A stretch of 64,000 bases of DNA from Acanthosepion pharaonis. Its lineage: Eukaryota > Mollusca > Cephalopoda > Sepiida > Sepiidae. Below the pieces are notes generated by a model. That model saw only the letters and a list, made by a program, of their open reading frames with translations, made no database searches and was not told where the DNA came from. This document shows, in pieces, positions 23,795-34,235 of this stretch (position 1 is its first letter; every line of letters starts with the position of its first letter). The position numbers and the translations under genes are program-made. The DNA lies in NCBI GenBank assembly GCA_903632075.3, contig CAHIKZ030004727.1, forward strand, positions 1,445,001 to 1,509,000, given 5' to 3'.

Positions 23795-24115
23795 GTTGAT
23801 TCATTTTCTATGGTTTATCAGCCCATTGCAGGTTATTTAAAGCCAGAAAATATTTTTAGATTGTTTTTGTTTTCTTTTGTTTTGTTTTTTGTTTTTTTGT
23901 TTTTTAGATAATAATGGTTTTACTAAGTCTTACTAATTAACCCACAGCTCGGGATATAAGAGGTGGATTCATACCTTTCCCAAGGGTATTTGCACTTGAG
24001 AAAATATAACAAACCCAATGGGAATTAGAATACCACTCTCCAATTTCCAATTCTGAGCCATTATCCATTACACCACCCGCACATCTAAGCTTACAGCATT
24101 TAATATTTTCTATCC
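23795..24115 (-). mobile_element. SINE A, full body, trace of 5S
   Basis: On minus: TGCTGTAAGCTTAGATGTG (5S 3' end plus linker, near 24090), GGTGTAATGGATAATGGCTC (tRNA-like box A region), then CAAGTGCAAATACCCTTGGG and the tail AATAACCTGCAATGGGCTGA. About 310 bp. Confidence 0.78.
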
Positions 24116-24430
24116 AGCAGCAAGGCCTCTGATCAGAAGGTTTTGAGAAGCATGGAACCACCTTTTAATTGCTGTTGCTCCCAGGTCCACCTTGACTAGG
24201 GGTGGTAGCACTTGTTAGGGCCCCAGCTATAGGCAAATAGTGAACCCCTAAACTGTGATCAAAACACAATGAAAGTATAAAAATAAATTTTATAGTAAAA
24301 ATACCAGCAATATGTTTTTTTTTTTAAAATTACCACCAATTCATTTTTGAAAAGAATGTTTATTACTAGGAATACATTTTGAAAAGAAAAAAAGTTTCCA
24401 GCAATAGGTTTGACTCTCAACAAAAACCCT
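24116..24430 (+). repeat. Repeat family C, copy 1
   Basis: CAAGGCCTCTGATCAGAAGG, GGTGGTAGCAC and GGCAAATAGTGAAC are shared with 26525-26890. The 3' part degenerates into a ~27-bp tandem of TAGTAAAATTACCAGCAAT type. Class unknown. Confidence 0.6.
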
Positions 24431-24699
24431 CTTTACAAAAATACCTAACTGTAACCTGATCTACAACTGATTTCTTACAAAGAATATATATTATATTCAT
24501 CTGGATCTATCCTAAAAATCTTGTTGACATTAAATAATTCATTGAAGTTGATATGTTGTAAAACAAAATAAACCAAATCCAACTGAGGTTGCTTAACTCC
24601 AGTGATCCTAAGTGAACTGGTGTTTAAATTTGATGTGTTCATAAACAGGAAAGATTTTACCAATAAAATTTGCTTCGATACAAGTTGTTTTTTTTTTTC

Positions 24700-24830
24700 T
24701 CTCATAGAGTGCCTTGATTCTTCTATGTACTTTCAGGACATGGGTGATCATAGCTCTCCACAACTCCCTATCTTTTGTAGCTCTTAGAAAGGATTGTTTT
24801 TTCACTGTTGCTTTCATTTTGAATCGTAAA
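24700..24830 (-). pseudogene. RTE-like LINE extreme C-terminus
   Basis: Minus-strand frame with KQSFLRATKDRELWRAMITH. This matches the terminal LLRATKDR..WRAMI..V block of RTE/BovB-type LINEs. Confidence 0.7.
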
Positions 24831-25139
24831 AAATGATAAATGTGTGAAATTTCTCTCTGTGCATGCTGAAGCCTGACACAATTGCAGTATCTTTTCTTAC
24901 TTTGTGTCGTTTTTTAGATGACTGACTTGATATGATGCACACATAAAACATACATTTCTTATCAGATATGTTCATCATTTTTGTTGCTAATTTTTGTTTG
25001 AAAGCAAACTGAGGTATATTATTCTTCTCCAAAACCACTGCCACCACAAAAAACATTGAGGAAACTACTGCTGGAGATCACTGGTTATCTGACTAGATTT
25101 ACAGGATTTGAGAGTGAGTATTTGGCGTAGATGTATTCA

Positions 25140-25600
25140 CAGTTTCCCTTTCATGGAAACATTTGGCATTTGCTGAGTAAATGGCCAGTGCTACTTTTGC
25201 TTGAAATTCAAAAAATCTTTCTATCCAAACAGTTTTTCATGGAAATAGATTCATTGTTGTCAATCTTTCCAGTATCAATAAGGTTTCCTTCCTAACCTTT
25301 TGTTTGAAGTAGTGTGGAATAACAACATCTTAATTATGCCATTATTTTCTCTTTGCATTAAATGTGGTATCCATTTTAGTTGTTTCTGCTACTGAAAGTC
25401 CACAAGTGATGTGATTTCTTTTATTTGGTACAATTCTTTGTTTGAATCTTTAGCATCAGTCCACAAGGTTCAATGAAGGATAGTCCACCCTAAGACCTAA
25501 AGAGTCATTTTTAATAACTGATCTGAGAAAGCAGTAGTATACAGTTAACAGTTTAGATATTTCTGAATGATTTGGTTGCCATGCATGATATTCATATGAA
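25140..25600 (-). repeat. Interspersed repeat family A, copy 4
   Basis: The reverse complement carries all the landmarks of copy 5: AAACAAAAGGTTAGGAAGGA, CAACTAAAATGGATACCAC and the TTCAGAAATATCTAAACTG end near 25555. Confidence 0.7.
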
Positions 25601-25879
25601 AATTTTCATCTGACAAGTCTATTTAAGAACATAATTCTTGCTTTCAGGTTAATCTTTTGGTTTTGTAACATCTTGCAGTATTGGGCAAAACTATCCCTAA
25701 TGCAGCCTATGTTCAATTTCCTTACCTCCTATACTAAATTGGTTATAACAGACCCATGCACCAATGTATTTGAAGTGTTTAATATTTACTAATTCTACAT
25801 TTGGAATTTTATGAAGGATTCAGGGTATCTGTGATCAGTGCTTTCATTCCAATTTCAGAGTGTAGCCTTTATTTTGAAG

Positions 25880-26215
25880 ACCACTTCCATGACAATGGAG
25901 AAGCAAACTCTTCAATACATAAAAACATGGAAGGATGTAGAGTATTAAAACCTGAGGTAAGATCAGCAATGGCCAAGATGAATTACAGTAGAACCAGATC
26001 AGTGAATTAAGAAAATTACTTATATAAGTGAAATATATGACAATGGTGAAATACCAGAAGACTTCAGCAGATCTATCTTCATAGAACTGTCAAAGAAACC
26101 AGGTGCAAATGAATGCAAATTCCATCAGACAGTTGGTGTTTCTACACAAATGGAACTGTCCAAGAAACTTTTTGTTCAAAATTTTCCAGGTTGTGAATAT
26201 CGTGTTTTTTTTTTT
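25880..26215 (+). pseudogene. RTE-like LINE, RT finger fragment
   Basis: Reads EVRSAMAKMNYSRTRSVNE, then after a stop ISEIYDNGEIPEDFSRSIFI and ELSKKPGANECKFHQTVGVS. These correspond to the E(V)..A(I)..MK..KA.G.D....E, Y..G.IPEDF..S.FI and (L)PKKPGA.EC...RTI.L blocks at the start of the RT domain in RTE-type LINEs. In-frame stop at 26008. Confidence 0.75.
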
Positions 26216-26524
26216 TATTTTAGAGGAAGGTTCAGTTTCTTAAGTAAATTCAATGTAAATTCCAGCCCACAACCTATGCAAATCGAAAAAATGAAAGGTA
26301 AATAAGAGAAATATTAATAACAAAAAAGAAGAAAAGATAAGTAAAAATAACTTTAAATTCATTTTTTTGTGGCTATTTCATGATTATTTGATATTTTATA
26401 TGTAATCCATGAGATAACAAAATTTTAATATTTTAACACCACACAAGAAAGAGATAAAACAGAATGTACTTTAAATAATATAAATATCAACTTATTAATT
26501 TTACAGTCCTGGGTATGATGATAA

Positions 26525-26890
26525 ACTACATCTGACAGCAAGACCTCCGATTAGGAGATTAGAGGTTTTGAGGAATGTGAAACCACATCTTAAATGCTAC
26601 TGTTACCAAGTCCACCCCTGACCCAGGATGGTAGCACCCATCTATGGGCAAATAGTGAACGCCCAAACAAAAAGAAAACACTATAAAAGTATAAAAATAC
26701 ATTTTTATAATAAAATTACAAGCAATACATTTTTATATAAAGCATTATCAACAATACCTATTTGTAGTAAAATTGCCAACAATATTTTAAAGCAAAATGA
26801 CTAGTAATACAATTTTATAGTAGAATTATCAACAGTACATTTTATAGCAAAATGGCCAGCAATACATTTTGTCTGTTAATGTTTCTGACC
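26525..26890 (+). repeat. Repeat family C, copy 2, minisatellite tail
   Basis: Same unit as at 24116. From 26685 to 26880 about six degenerate ~27-bp units of the type TAGTAAAATTACCAGCAATAC form the tail. Confidence 0.65.
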
Positions 26891-27044
26891 CATAGATGAG
26901 TTCTGTTGCCTCACCAAAATCATTCTTACTTTAATATTTGCTTAATTAACCTAACAGAAAATTTTGCCTGCCTTAACGTATGTTGGTGATTTTAATCACT
27001 TTTTTGAATTTTTATTTCACCTTATTACATGCATTTATCTTTCT

Positions 27045-27200
27045 CCAATCACTACAATCTTAACCTGTTCAAGTCTAGGGTTAACCATTATCTTCCACTC
27101 CTATACACACAAATGGCCTCCTAAGGTAACCCGACACCTCAAGTGCCCCACCCCCCAGGCCTTGAAAATGGTGAACCTTACTGTAAAAAAAAAAAAAAAA
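27045..27200 (+). mobile_element. Jockey/CR1-like LINE 3' end
   Basis: CTTAACCTGTTCAAGTCTAG, CATTATCTTCCACTCCTA and GAACCTTACTGTAAAAA with a ~19-base poly-A are the conserved 3' terminus, also seen inverted at 54105-54240 and 45665-45810. Confidence 0.75.
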
Positions 27201-27204
27201 AAAG

Positions 27205-27370
27205 ATATTGACAGTAAGAGAAGCAGGAAGAGTTTGTGAGAATGGAGGGTAGAACAGGGGCAAAGAATACTGGTAAAGAATAAAATGTTAAATAGAACAT
27301 CAAAAGCCTGGAAGTTGTGAAGAGCCATGGTCACCCACATCCTGAATGTCCTTAAGACATAAAAGAAAAT
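27205..27370 (+). pseudogene. RTE-like LINE C-terminal scrap
   Basis: Degraded match to the LLRTSK..KL.RAMVTHILNV end block (GAGCCATGGTCACCCACATC near 27322). It directly follows the poly-A of the preceding LINE tail, so that tail inserted into or beside it. Confidence 0.45.
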
Positions 27371-27429
27371 AGTGATTATTAAGTGCTCCTCTATTAAGGG
27401 CCTTTAATTAACTTTGAAAATATTATATT

Positions 27430-28045
27430 TTGCCTATTTATGATATAACTATGGTTGTCAAACATAGTTCCAAATTCATTCAGAAATATCTAAACTCTGA
27501 AGTGTATACAATCACTTTCTCAGATGCAATTAAAATGGCTTTGAGCAAGTGGACAATCCTTCTTAAGTCTTTGTGGGCTGATGCTACAGAATCGCAAAGA
27601 AATGCACCAGATACTACATCACTTGAGGACTTTCAACAGCAGCAACAACTAAAATTGATATGACATTTAACGTGAAGAGAAAATAATGGCTTAATCAAAA
27701 TGTTGACATTCCACACTACTTCAAACAAAAGATTAGGAAGGAAACCCCCATCATTACTGGAAAGAGTGATAACAGCTACTGGACTTGAGAAGAGAAAATA
27801 ATGGCATAATCAAGATGTTGATATTCCACACTACTTCAAATAAAAGGTTAGGAAGGAAACCTTCATCAATACTGGAAAGAGTGATAACAGCTACTGGACT
27901 TGAAATATATATTTTCCTGAAAAGTTGTTTTAAGAGAAAGATTTTATAAATTTCAACAGTAATATTGGCTACGCAGTCAATGAGTGCCAAATGTTTCCTT
28001 ATAAGGAAACGATTTCTATTTCCATTATCATTTTCAAATGACAAT
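27430..28045 (+). repeat. Family A, copy 5, with internal tandem duplication
   Basis: The longest copy. AGAGAAAATAATGGC..TAATCAA, CACACTACTTCAAA.AAAAG and CTGGAAAGAGTGATAACAGC occur twice in tandem (about 27678-27791 and 27792-27903). The flanks match copies 1, 3 and 4. Confidence 0.78.
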
Positions 28046-28666
28046 CTTTACATCTACATATTTTCATTTTTGCAAAAAAATTGTATGCAACATTTTTAAA
28101 ACTCAAATTCAGATAAAGATTAACAGCTTTGCTTTAAATTGGAATCTGTTTGCAAAGAAAGACCTGATTTTATATGCTGAAAATTGAAATAAGAATTATT
28201 TTGCATAAATATTTATTGGAAATTCAAACTTTAACAAGAGTGCTAAAATTTTCTTGACATGATTCTCTTACCAAACATTAGGATTTCTTTTGTTTTTGTT
28301 TTTTAAGGCTTCTTAGTGAGGCTAAGAACTTTTCAGGAGCCCATCATATAGATATCTGTATATAGACAGGTATGACTGGTGTATCCAGACATAGCAACTG
28401 AGGTGAATGTAGGTGGCTTAAGACAGTAAAATCTTCATCAAGTAAACCTCATCCATTTTGTTTTGCCAGCATGGTGAGCTGTGGCAGATACGTCACAAAA
28501 TCACAGATGAATAAAATATGAAGTTAATGGAAATGCATATATGCTGCTTCGTATGAAGTGAAGCCTGCAATAAATAGAAAAGAGAAATGTACAAGATGGA
28601 TGCTTGCATGCCTGAACACACATGCAAATAGATAGACAGATGGGCAGATAGACAAGCTCGGTTTAT

Positions 28667-28672
<6 letters not shown>
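28046..28672. other. Unclassified sequence
   Basis: Nothing recognised. A short (GATA)n-like stretch lies near 28630. Confidence 0.5.

Positions 28673-28710
<38 letters not shown>
28673..28710. repeat. (TA)n microsatellite
   Basis: About 19 TA units. Confidence 0.96.
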
Positions 28711-28713
<3 letters not shown>

Positions 28714-29414
28714 TTTGAAAGAAGTTTTATTATTGCAACCTAAATATACCATTTTTTATATATATATATACACACAGATTGAGTTAAATATGAATATAAT
28801 AGAATGAATAGATAGATACATTCTTCATCTGAATGGATTTTATGAATAAGTTTTTATTCTCTCAAAAAGCATTCTATGAAAAGAAGAAAAATGAATGCCA
28901 AAATTACCCACCTCGTCATTTTTATTCATTAAGATTTGCTTATTTAACTGAAAAATTGCTTTTTAATTGAAAGCAATTTCCCTGATTAAAAATGAAGTCA
29001 TATTTACTTGATTAAGACATTATATTTTTAGGCCAATTAACACTAATTTCACTGTTTTAAACACAGGGATATATGCTCAAATATGTGTTATCACATTTAT
29101 GATAATGAAAAATATCAGTGAATCATTTCTGTTTTCTTTGCTACTTTCATTAGTCATGCTGGTTTTTAATGCTTATTTACTAAACTCAAAAAAATTAATT
29201 TTTTTTGTACATTTCAGATGTGAAAAAAATATACAGACTTCAAAAATGTCTGAACAAGAGATGTACAATTTTAGACTTGCTTTGCCATACTGGCTTCACA
29301 TAGCTTAATAGTAAAGCACACTTGGCTTGAAAGTGGTTACCTAGATTTAAAAGGGAATTTTATTCTTGTTCTTGGGCACATTTTCTTTATTTAGACCTCC
29401 TATTTCAAAGCCAA
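28711..29414. other. Unclassified AT-rich sequence
   Basis: A 69-codon frame at 29099-29308 has a hydrophobic N-terminal stretch (LFSLLLSLVMLVF) but no family signature, splice evidence or promoter. Left uncalled. Confidence 0.45.
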
Positions 29415-29500
29415 TAGGCATTCATGCTCAAACATTTTCCTCCAACAGGAATCGAACCTGTATCCTATACGGAACCATCATATAGCCTGACATGCTTTTA
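29415..29500 (-). mobile_element. SINE D tRNA-like head
   Basis: On minus, GATACAGGTTCGATTCCTGT is a near-perfect box B. It is preceded by GGTTCCGTATAG and GCATGTCAGGCTATATGATG. It matches the plus copy at 29700 in opposite orientation, so the two heads face each other about 200 bp apart. Confidence 0.72.
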
Positions 29501-29699
29501 TATTTACTTAAATATTTGTATCTAGAAAAAGAATGTATAAACATAAAAAATGTCTTAAAATAATTGTCGGACTTTGTCCATTTCATAATGTATGACGTTA
29601 TTTGTTTACATTTGGATACATATCAAGCAGATATGAATGTACGAGAGAAAATCATGGAGAATTGTAGTTTAAAAACAGTAAAATTGACCTTGCTAGCCG

Positions 29700-29891
29700 A
29701 AACACTCTTCTGTGGCTCAATCAGTAAAAGCACGTCAGGTTATATGACGGTTCCATATAGGATACAGGTTCAATTCCTGTTAGAGGACGCATATTTTCTA
29801 TGAAAATTTTTCAGACATTCAGGTCAGTAAATGTCATTAATACTATTATAAACAGAGCATTTACTTAAATATCTGTATCTATAAAAAAATG

Positions 29892-29895
<4 letters not shown>
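29700..29895 (+). mobile_element. SINE D, tRNA-like head plus tail
   Basis: TGTGGCTCAATCAGTAAAAG (box A like), ATAGGATACAGGTTCAATTC (box B), then the tail ATTTTCTATGAAAATTTTTC and ACATTCAGGTCAGTAAATG. It ends at a (TA)n tract. Confidence 0.75.

Positions 29896-29960
<65 letters not shown>
29896..29960. repeat. (TA)n microsatellite, ~32 units
   Basis: Uninterrupted TA tract at the 3' end of a SINE D. Confidence 0.97.
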
Positions 29961-29964
<4 letters not shown>

Positions 29965-30448
29965 AGTTGTACTAAAGATACTGCGAGCAAAAATAATTTC
30001 TTTCAAATTTTTTTTAATGTTACTATAGAGTAAGCACTCTTGATAATAAATATAAAAAAAAATTATATTAAATTTAATATGAGTTAATAGAGAGGCCCAG
30101 TTTTTAAATTGATGCCTCCACTATAGAAGCCAAAATAAATATGATCTTAAAATTTATAATCTGGAGTTGTTTTTTTTTCTATATTTCACACTCAATTTAG
30201 CACTCCAGATTACAAGTTTTAAAAAAATTATTTTTTCATACATGTTAAGAAATCATATGAGCATATTTTGTTTTGGCTTCCATAGAGGAATCAATTTACA
30301 ATGAATTTACATGCTCACTACCCCCACCACTATTAACTTTTATAATTTTTTTTATATATTAATGATATGGAGTGCTTAATCTATTGTGATATAAAAAAAC
30401 ATTTTGAAAAATATCATTATTTCTAAGCAGTTATTATTTTGCACAACT

Positions 30449-30450
<2 letters not shown>
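29961..30450. other. Unclassified AT-rich sequence
   Basis: Two regions (near 30150 and 30195) hold short inverted pieces around CTCCAGATTA/TAATCTGGAG. Nothing else recognised. Confidence 0.45.

Positions 30451-30495
<45 letters not shown>
30451..30495. repeat. (TA)n microsatellite
   Basis: About 22 TA units. Confidence 0.97.
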
Positions 30496-30496
<1 letters not shown>

Positions 30497-30794
30497 CATG
30501 TGACTGCCAAAAAAGCATACAATTCCCACTGCATGTACTCCACACAGCAAAACTACTATGTAGAATCAACACACAGAAATTTACGATCCAAACAACATCC
30601 TTGATAATGGGTAGAGATCTAGGCGAAAGCATTCGGAAAAATTATAACTATGGACAGTTTCTGTATTCTTTAACTCCTGAAAGATGGAAAAATATTAGAA
30701 TTTTGGAAAAACTCAAAAGTTTAATTAAATCTTCCTTGTCACCCATCTTCAATGCAACATGCTTGATAAAAAGGTTGCTGCCCAAATACATATT

Positions 30795-30795
<1 letters not shown>
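30496..30795 (-). repeat. Penelope-type terminal repeat, (TA)n at both ends
   Basis: ATCCTTGATAATGGGTAGAG and GGCGAAAGCATTCGGAAAAA (near 30600-30640) match CCTTGATAATGGCT and GCCGAAAGCGCTCGG at 4812-4850. CAACATGCTTGATAAAAAGG near the right end corresponds to the tip. The repeat is bracketed by 30451-30495 and 30796-30835 TA tracts. Confidence 0.62.

Positions 30796-30835
<40 letters not shown>
30796..30835. repeat. (TA)n(GT)n microsatellite
   Basis: TA tract followed by (GT)6. Confidence 0.96.
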
Positions 30836-30838
<3 letters not shown>

Positions 30839-31254
30839 GTGTGTGTAAATAAAGACAAATGAAAACTTAGCCAACACATTTCACCCTCTATCAAGGCAAA
30901 TGCAAGGATTTTATTTTGTAACAAGTATTTATATACAAGAGCAGAAATTTATTGGCTTTTCAAAATGTTTAGGTAAAAGAACACTTATCAGTATTCATCA
31001 GGTTAGTTGAAAAGTCAGTTAAGTTATGGAGTACACAGTGACACAATTTAATGTCTAATAAATGAAAGTGAATAAGTGATGCTTGAGATTATTTTAAGCA
31101 TTATATATTTTGAATAATATGTGGTCATGGATTTAATCATTTCTTTTAATTATTTTTACATTTTTATAGTTATGTGTCATAGCTTCAAAAATTTTTGTCT
31201 TATATATATATATATATAAATTTCTCAGAATTAACCCATAGTAAAAGACAATAT
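30836..31254. other. AT-rich, probable Penelope-type flank
   Basis: CTTAGCCAACACATTTCACC (30867) resembles the TAGCCAACACATTTCATCTA of the reverse complement near 31905, so at least the first 100 bp is probably the same terminal repeat. The remainder is unassigned. Confidence 0.35.
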
Positions 31255-31950
31255 GTATAAAGGAAAAAAGACAATAGGAATGTGGACTTTTTCAAGGCAA
31301 GAAACAAAATTAATTTATTGAAACAAAGTATGTATAAACAGCAAACAAAATGTTAGCAACTAGAAGAATTTAGAAACGCCATTATATATATTCATATGGT
31401 CAACTGAAAAATTACGTCAATTACTTTGTTTGAAGAGAATATTTTCACATGTAAAAATATTGTTTGTATTGTTGTGTTTATGGATTCAACCATTTTCTTT
31501 TGATTTCTTGATATATTTGTTGTGTACATTGGCTTGTGAGAGTAGTGATTCTGTTAGGAAAGGTGATATTGGGAAAAACTTGGGCATAGATTAATATTTG
31601 GATAATATTCAATGGCAACACTCTCAAGAATTTTCCTTCTGAGGGAATTATTTTTTTTGTATGAGTGTAACATTTATAAAATCAAAATTGTTGCTGAATT
31701 TATTTCTATGTATGACTAGTGTATTTGTTAAATTGTTATTTATGAGGTCTCTTTTATGCTCATAGATGCGTTTTTTAAAATTTCTGCATGTTTCTCCAGT
31801 ATATTGGAGAAGCATGCAGAAATTTTAAAAAAAAGAAATTATTGTTTATAGATACTTTGTTTCAATAAATTGATTTCGTTTTTTACCTTAAAAAGTTCAT
31901 ATTAGATGAAATGTGTTGGCTAAAACTAGTTTCTCTATTGTCTTTTTTTC

Positions 31951-31953
<3 letters not shown>
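31255..31953 (-). pseudogene. Penelope GIY-YIG endonuclease, head-to-head palindrome
   Basis: On minus from about 31800 leftward: a GIY-YIG-type segment with PIYWRNMQKF then EHKR-type residues, and LRRKFLRVLPLNIIQIL, ITTLTSQCTQQIYQEIKRKW. This is typical of the Penelope C-terminus. The outer ends are inverted relative to each other: TTATTGAAACAAAGTAT at 31316-31332 and its complement near 31853-31869. The junction at 31771-31832 is a short palindrome in the endonuclease coding sequence itself. Stops are present throughout. Confidence 0.6.

Positions 31954-31999
<46 letters not shown>
31954..31999. repeat. (TA)n microsatellite
   Basis: About 22 TA units at the end of the Penelope palindrome. 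Confidence 0.96.
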
Positions 32000-32001
<2 letters not shown>

Positions 32002-32054
32002 ATTAATACAAATATAAAATTTGTCCCTGATGTTATATTCAGCACCCTAATTTC

Positions 32055-32105
32055 AGAGTTTCATAGACAAACCTTTTTTTAATTGTTCTGTCCACTCATC
32101 AGGAG
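32055..32105 (-). ncRNA. Hammerhead-ribozyme-like motif, stem III damaged
   Basis: On minus: CTGATGA (32102-32096), then a stem II with GTGGACA pairing TGTCTAT (seven pairs including G-U) around a long loop, then GAAAC (from 32062). The following ACTCTGAAATT can only form a weak stem III, and stem I is poor. I infer a decayed hammerhead of the type seen in Penelope terminal repeats. It is related to 35359-35401, which shares the GTGG.CAGA stem. Confidence 0.5.
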
Positions 32106-32110
32106 ATTTA

Positions 32111-32884
32111 AGCAATTGACTGCTGATTTTCTCAGTTTCATATTAGGTTAAAAAATGATTTATGTACTACTTATTGGTGTTAGGTTATTTTTTTTTTTGA
32201 GTGATCAGTACAACATATATAAATATTTGTTACTATATGTATCTGGTATCTACTCATTAGAGGGTTTGAAACTAAAATTAAGTTTATTAGCAGAAATCAT
32301 TTTTCTTAAGACATTATTGAATTTTCCCCTCAAAAGACATTAATTCTTGATGTGAGCTTATAAATTTGTTCTTTCTTAAAGTTGTTATTATATGATATAA
32401 TCTAGTTTGAAATTCAGGTATGCAGATATAATGAATGTCCCTGCATTATATAGTTCTTTACCCCTCAGGATGTTGGAGGAAAAAGACTTCTCATGAGAAA
32501 GAGATATTCATAAAACATGTATACTTTTGTGCAAACCAAACCTATTTATACAGAAATTTAAAATTAAATCCCCCTTCATATTAATGCCAAAATATCCCCC
32601 ATTAAAAAAAAATTGTTATGAAAATGCTGCAGTTATTTTGGTCCAATTAGTTTTGCTATCTTATGAACAAATTCATCCATTAGGGAAGAAAGTCAGACCA
32701 TACAATCAGCATTGGAGTGTTCTATACAAGACAACTATTTACTTCAAATCTATCAGGATTACATTGAAGATTTTATAAGTATTAAAAGCCAGTATTGCCA
32801 ATGAAAGAAGCAGAAAAAAATGAAATCATTCAATTAGTGAGTTCAGAAATGAAAAACTTCATTTTAAGAAAATTTCTATAGATT
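32111..32884. other. Unclassified AT-rich sequence
   Basis: An 83-codon frame at 32527-32778 has no recognisable domain. Nothing else seen. Confidence 0.45.
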
Positions 32885-33180
32885 TTCACATTTTCATTGA
32901 TTGATTGATTTGATTTCTAAGGTTTATCAAACATTATTCAAAGTTATTTATATTTTATTTATTTATATATTTTATTTTATTTATTTATATATTTATATAT
33001 TTTATTTATTTATATATTTTATTTATAATATTTTTAGATTGTAAGAATTTTTTTTTTTTGGAGATAATTATTTAGGGATACAAGTCTTACTAATTAACCC
33101 ATAGGTAGATTCTTACCGTTCCCAAAGGTATTTGTGTGTAAGTAAATATAATGACCCAGCTGGAACTGGAAATTGGTAGC
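32885..33180 (-). mobile_element. SINE A with expanded TTTA repeats
   Basis: The inverted body is recognisable from GGTTTATCAAACATTATTC to AATTAACCCATAGG and CCCAAAGGTATTTG, ending in the tRNA-like part near 33175. A (TTTAT)n expansion lies at 32945-33035. Confidence 0.68.
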
Positions 33181-34235
33181 CGTTAAGTACTTGAGTAAGT
33201 AATTGTTAACAGCCAGTCCTCCAAGGGTCTTAGAAATCAACACAGATGTCCTCCAGGGTTTGCTTCTTGGACCAACCCTCTTTTTACTCTACATAAATGA
33301 TGTGCCTAATTTTATATTTTGATCACTTGTGAATATCTATACTGAGGATACAATGGTATATGGGTGAACCTCCCAAAATTCTAGATGACCAGAGATTGGT
33401 AGCTGATCTTTCCTTCAGTCTAGCTCTAACATCTCAGTGGGTGGGGGAAAAAACTGTCTGGTTACATTTAATGCCTCAAAACTAGTTAGATTCTATTATC
33501 GCCAATCAGACCTTGAACTACCAACAGTTAGGATGAATGGTTGTTCCCTCATGGAGGCCTTGTGTCTTGACTGACTATTTGGTCTCAAAATCAACCCAAA
33601 CTTCAAGTAGATCTCATATATATGATCCATTGCTAAAGATGAAGGAAAAATGGTCAGTTCCCTGGATTGCTCCAGTAAATACCTTACTACTTGTAATATC
33701 CTCTACCTTTACAAGAGCCAGATCAGGACTAAAAGGAGTACTGCTATCATGTTTTGGCAAGAGCTGCCTACTCTGCACTTTCCAATCTCAATAGAGTCCA
33801 AAAGCATCTCAGAGTCCTTGTAGGTGATAAATTAATTTCTGCTCTGGAAACCCTCTCTCACAGACAAGATATTGCAAGCCTCTCACTGCTCGATTACTAC
33901 TTCTATGGAAAGTGCTCAAACTACATTCTTTATTTCCACTAGTTCTAGCCTTCATGGTTAGGACCCACCATGCTACACATATTGTAGCAAATCACCTTCA
34001 TTCCCTTTGTATTCCATTGATAAGAAGTTCCCCATGAACAGCTTCTTCCTGCAAACTACTGCTATATGGAACCAACTCTCAAGATGATATTTTCCCAATC
34101 ACTACAATCTTAATCTGTTCAATAGTTAACCATTATCTTCTCTACCTCTGCATAAACTGTCTGTCTTACTCTGTAGCCCTCTACCTCGAATGGCTCTGGG
34201 CCTTGTACTGAGTGAACCTCACTGTAAAAACAAAA
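33181..34235 (+). pseudogene. Jockey/CR1-like LINE, RT core to 3' end
   Basis: TDVLQGLLLGPTLFLLYIND (RT block equivalent to GVPQGSILGPTLFLIFIND) at 33245-33300, then NIYTEDTMVYG near 33335 (YADD altered to YTED). NCLVTFNASKLV and YKSQIRTKRSTA follow, and ISALETLSHRQDIASLSLL, GKCSN near 33835-33915 form the C-terminal part. The 3' end has CTTAATCTGTTCAA and GAACCTCACTGTAAAAA (34210-34230). Multiple stops and frameshifts; not functional. Confidence 0.8.

Noticed and set aside
29099..29308. Small membrane protein frame
   Set aside because: A hydrophobic start in AT-rich DNA is common by chance; no family, splice or promoter support.
30990..31060. CTGATGA on minus near 31000
   Set aside because: GAAA occurs downstream, but stem II requires large bulges. 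Likely chance.
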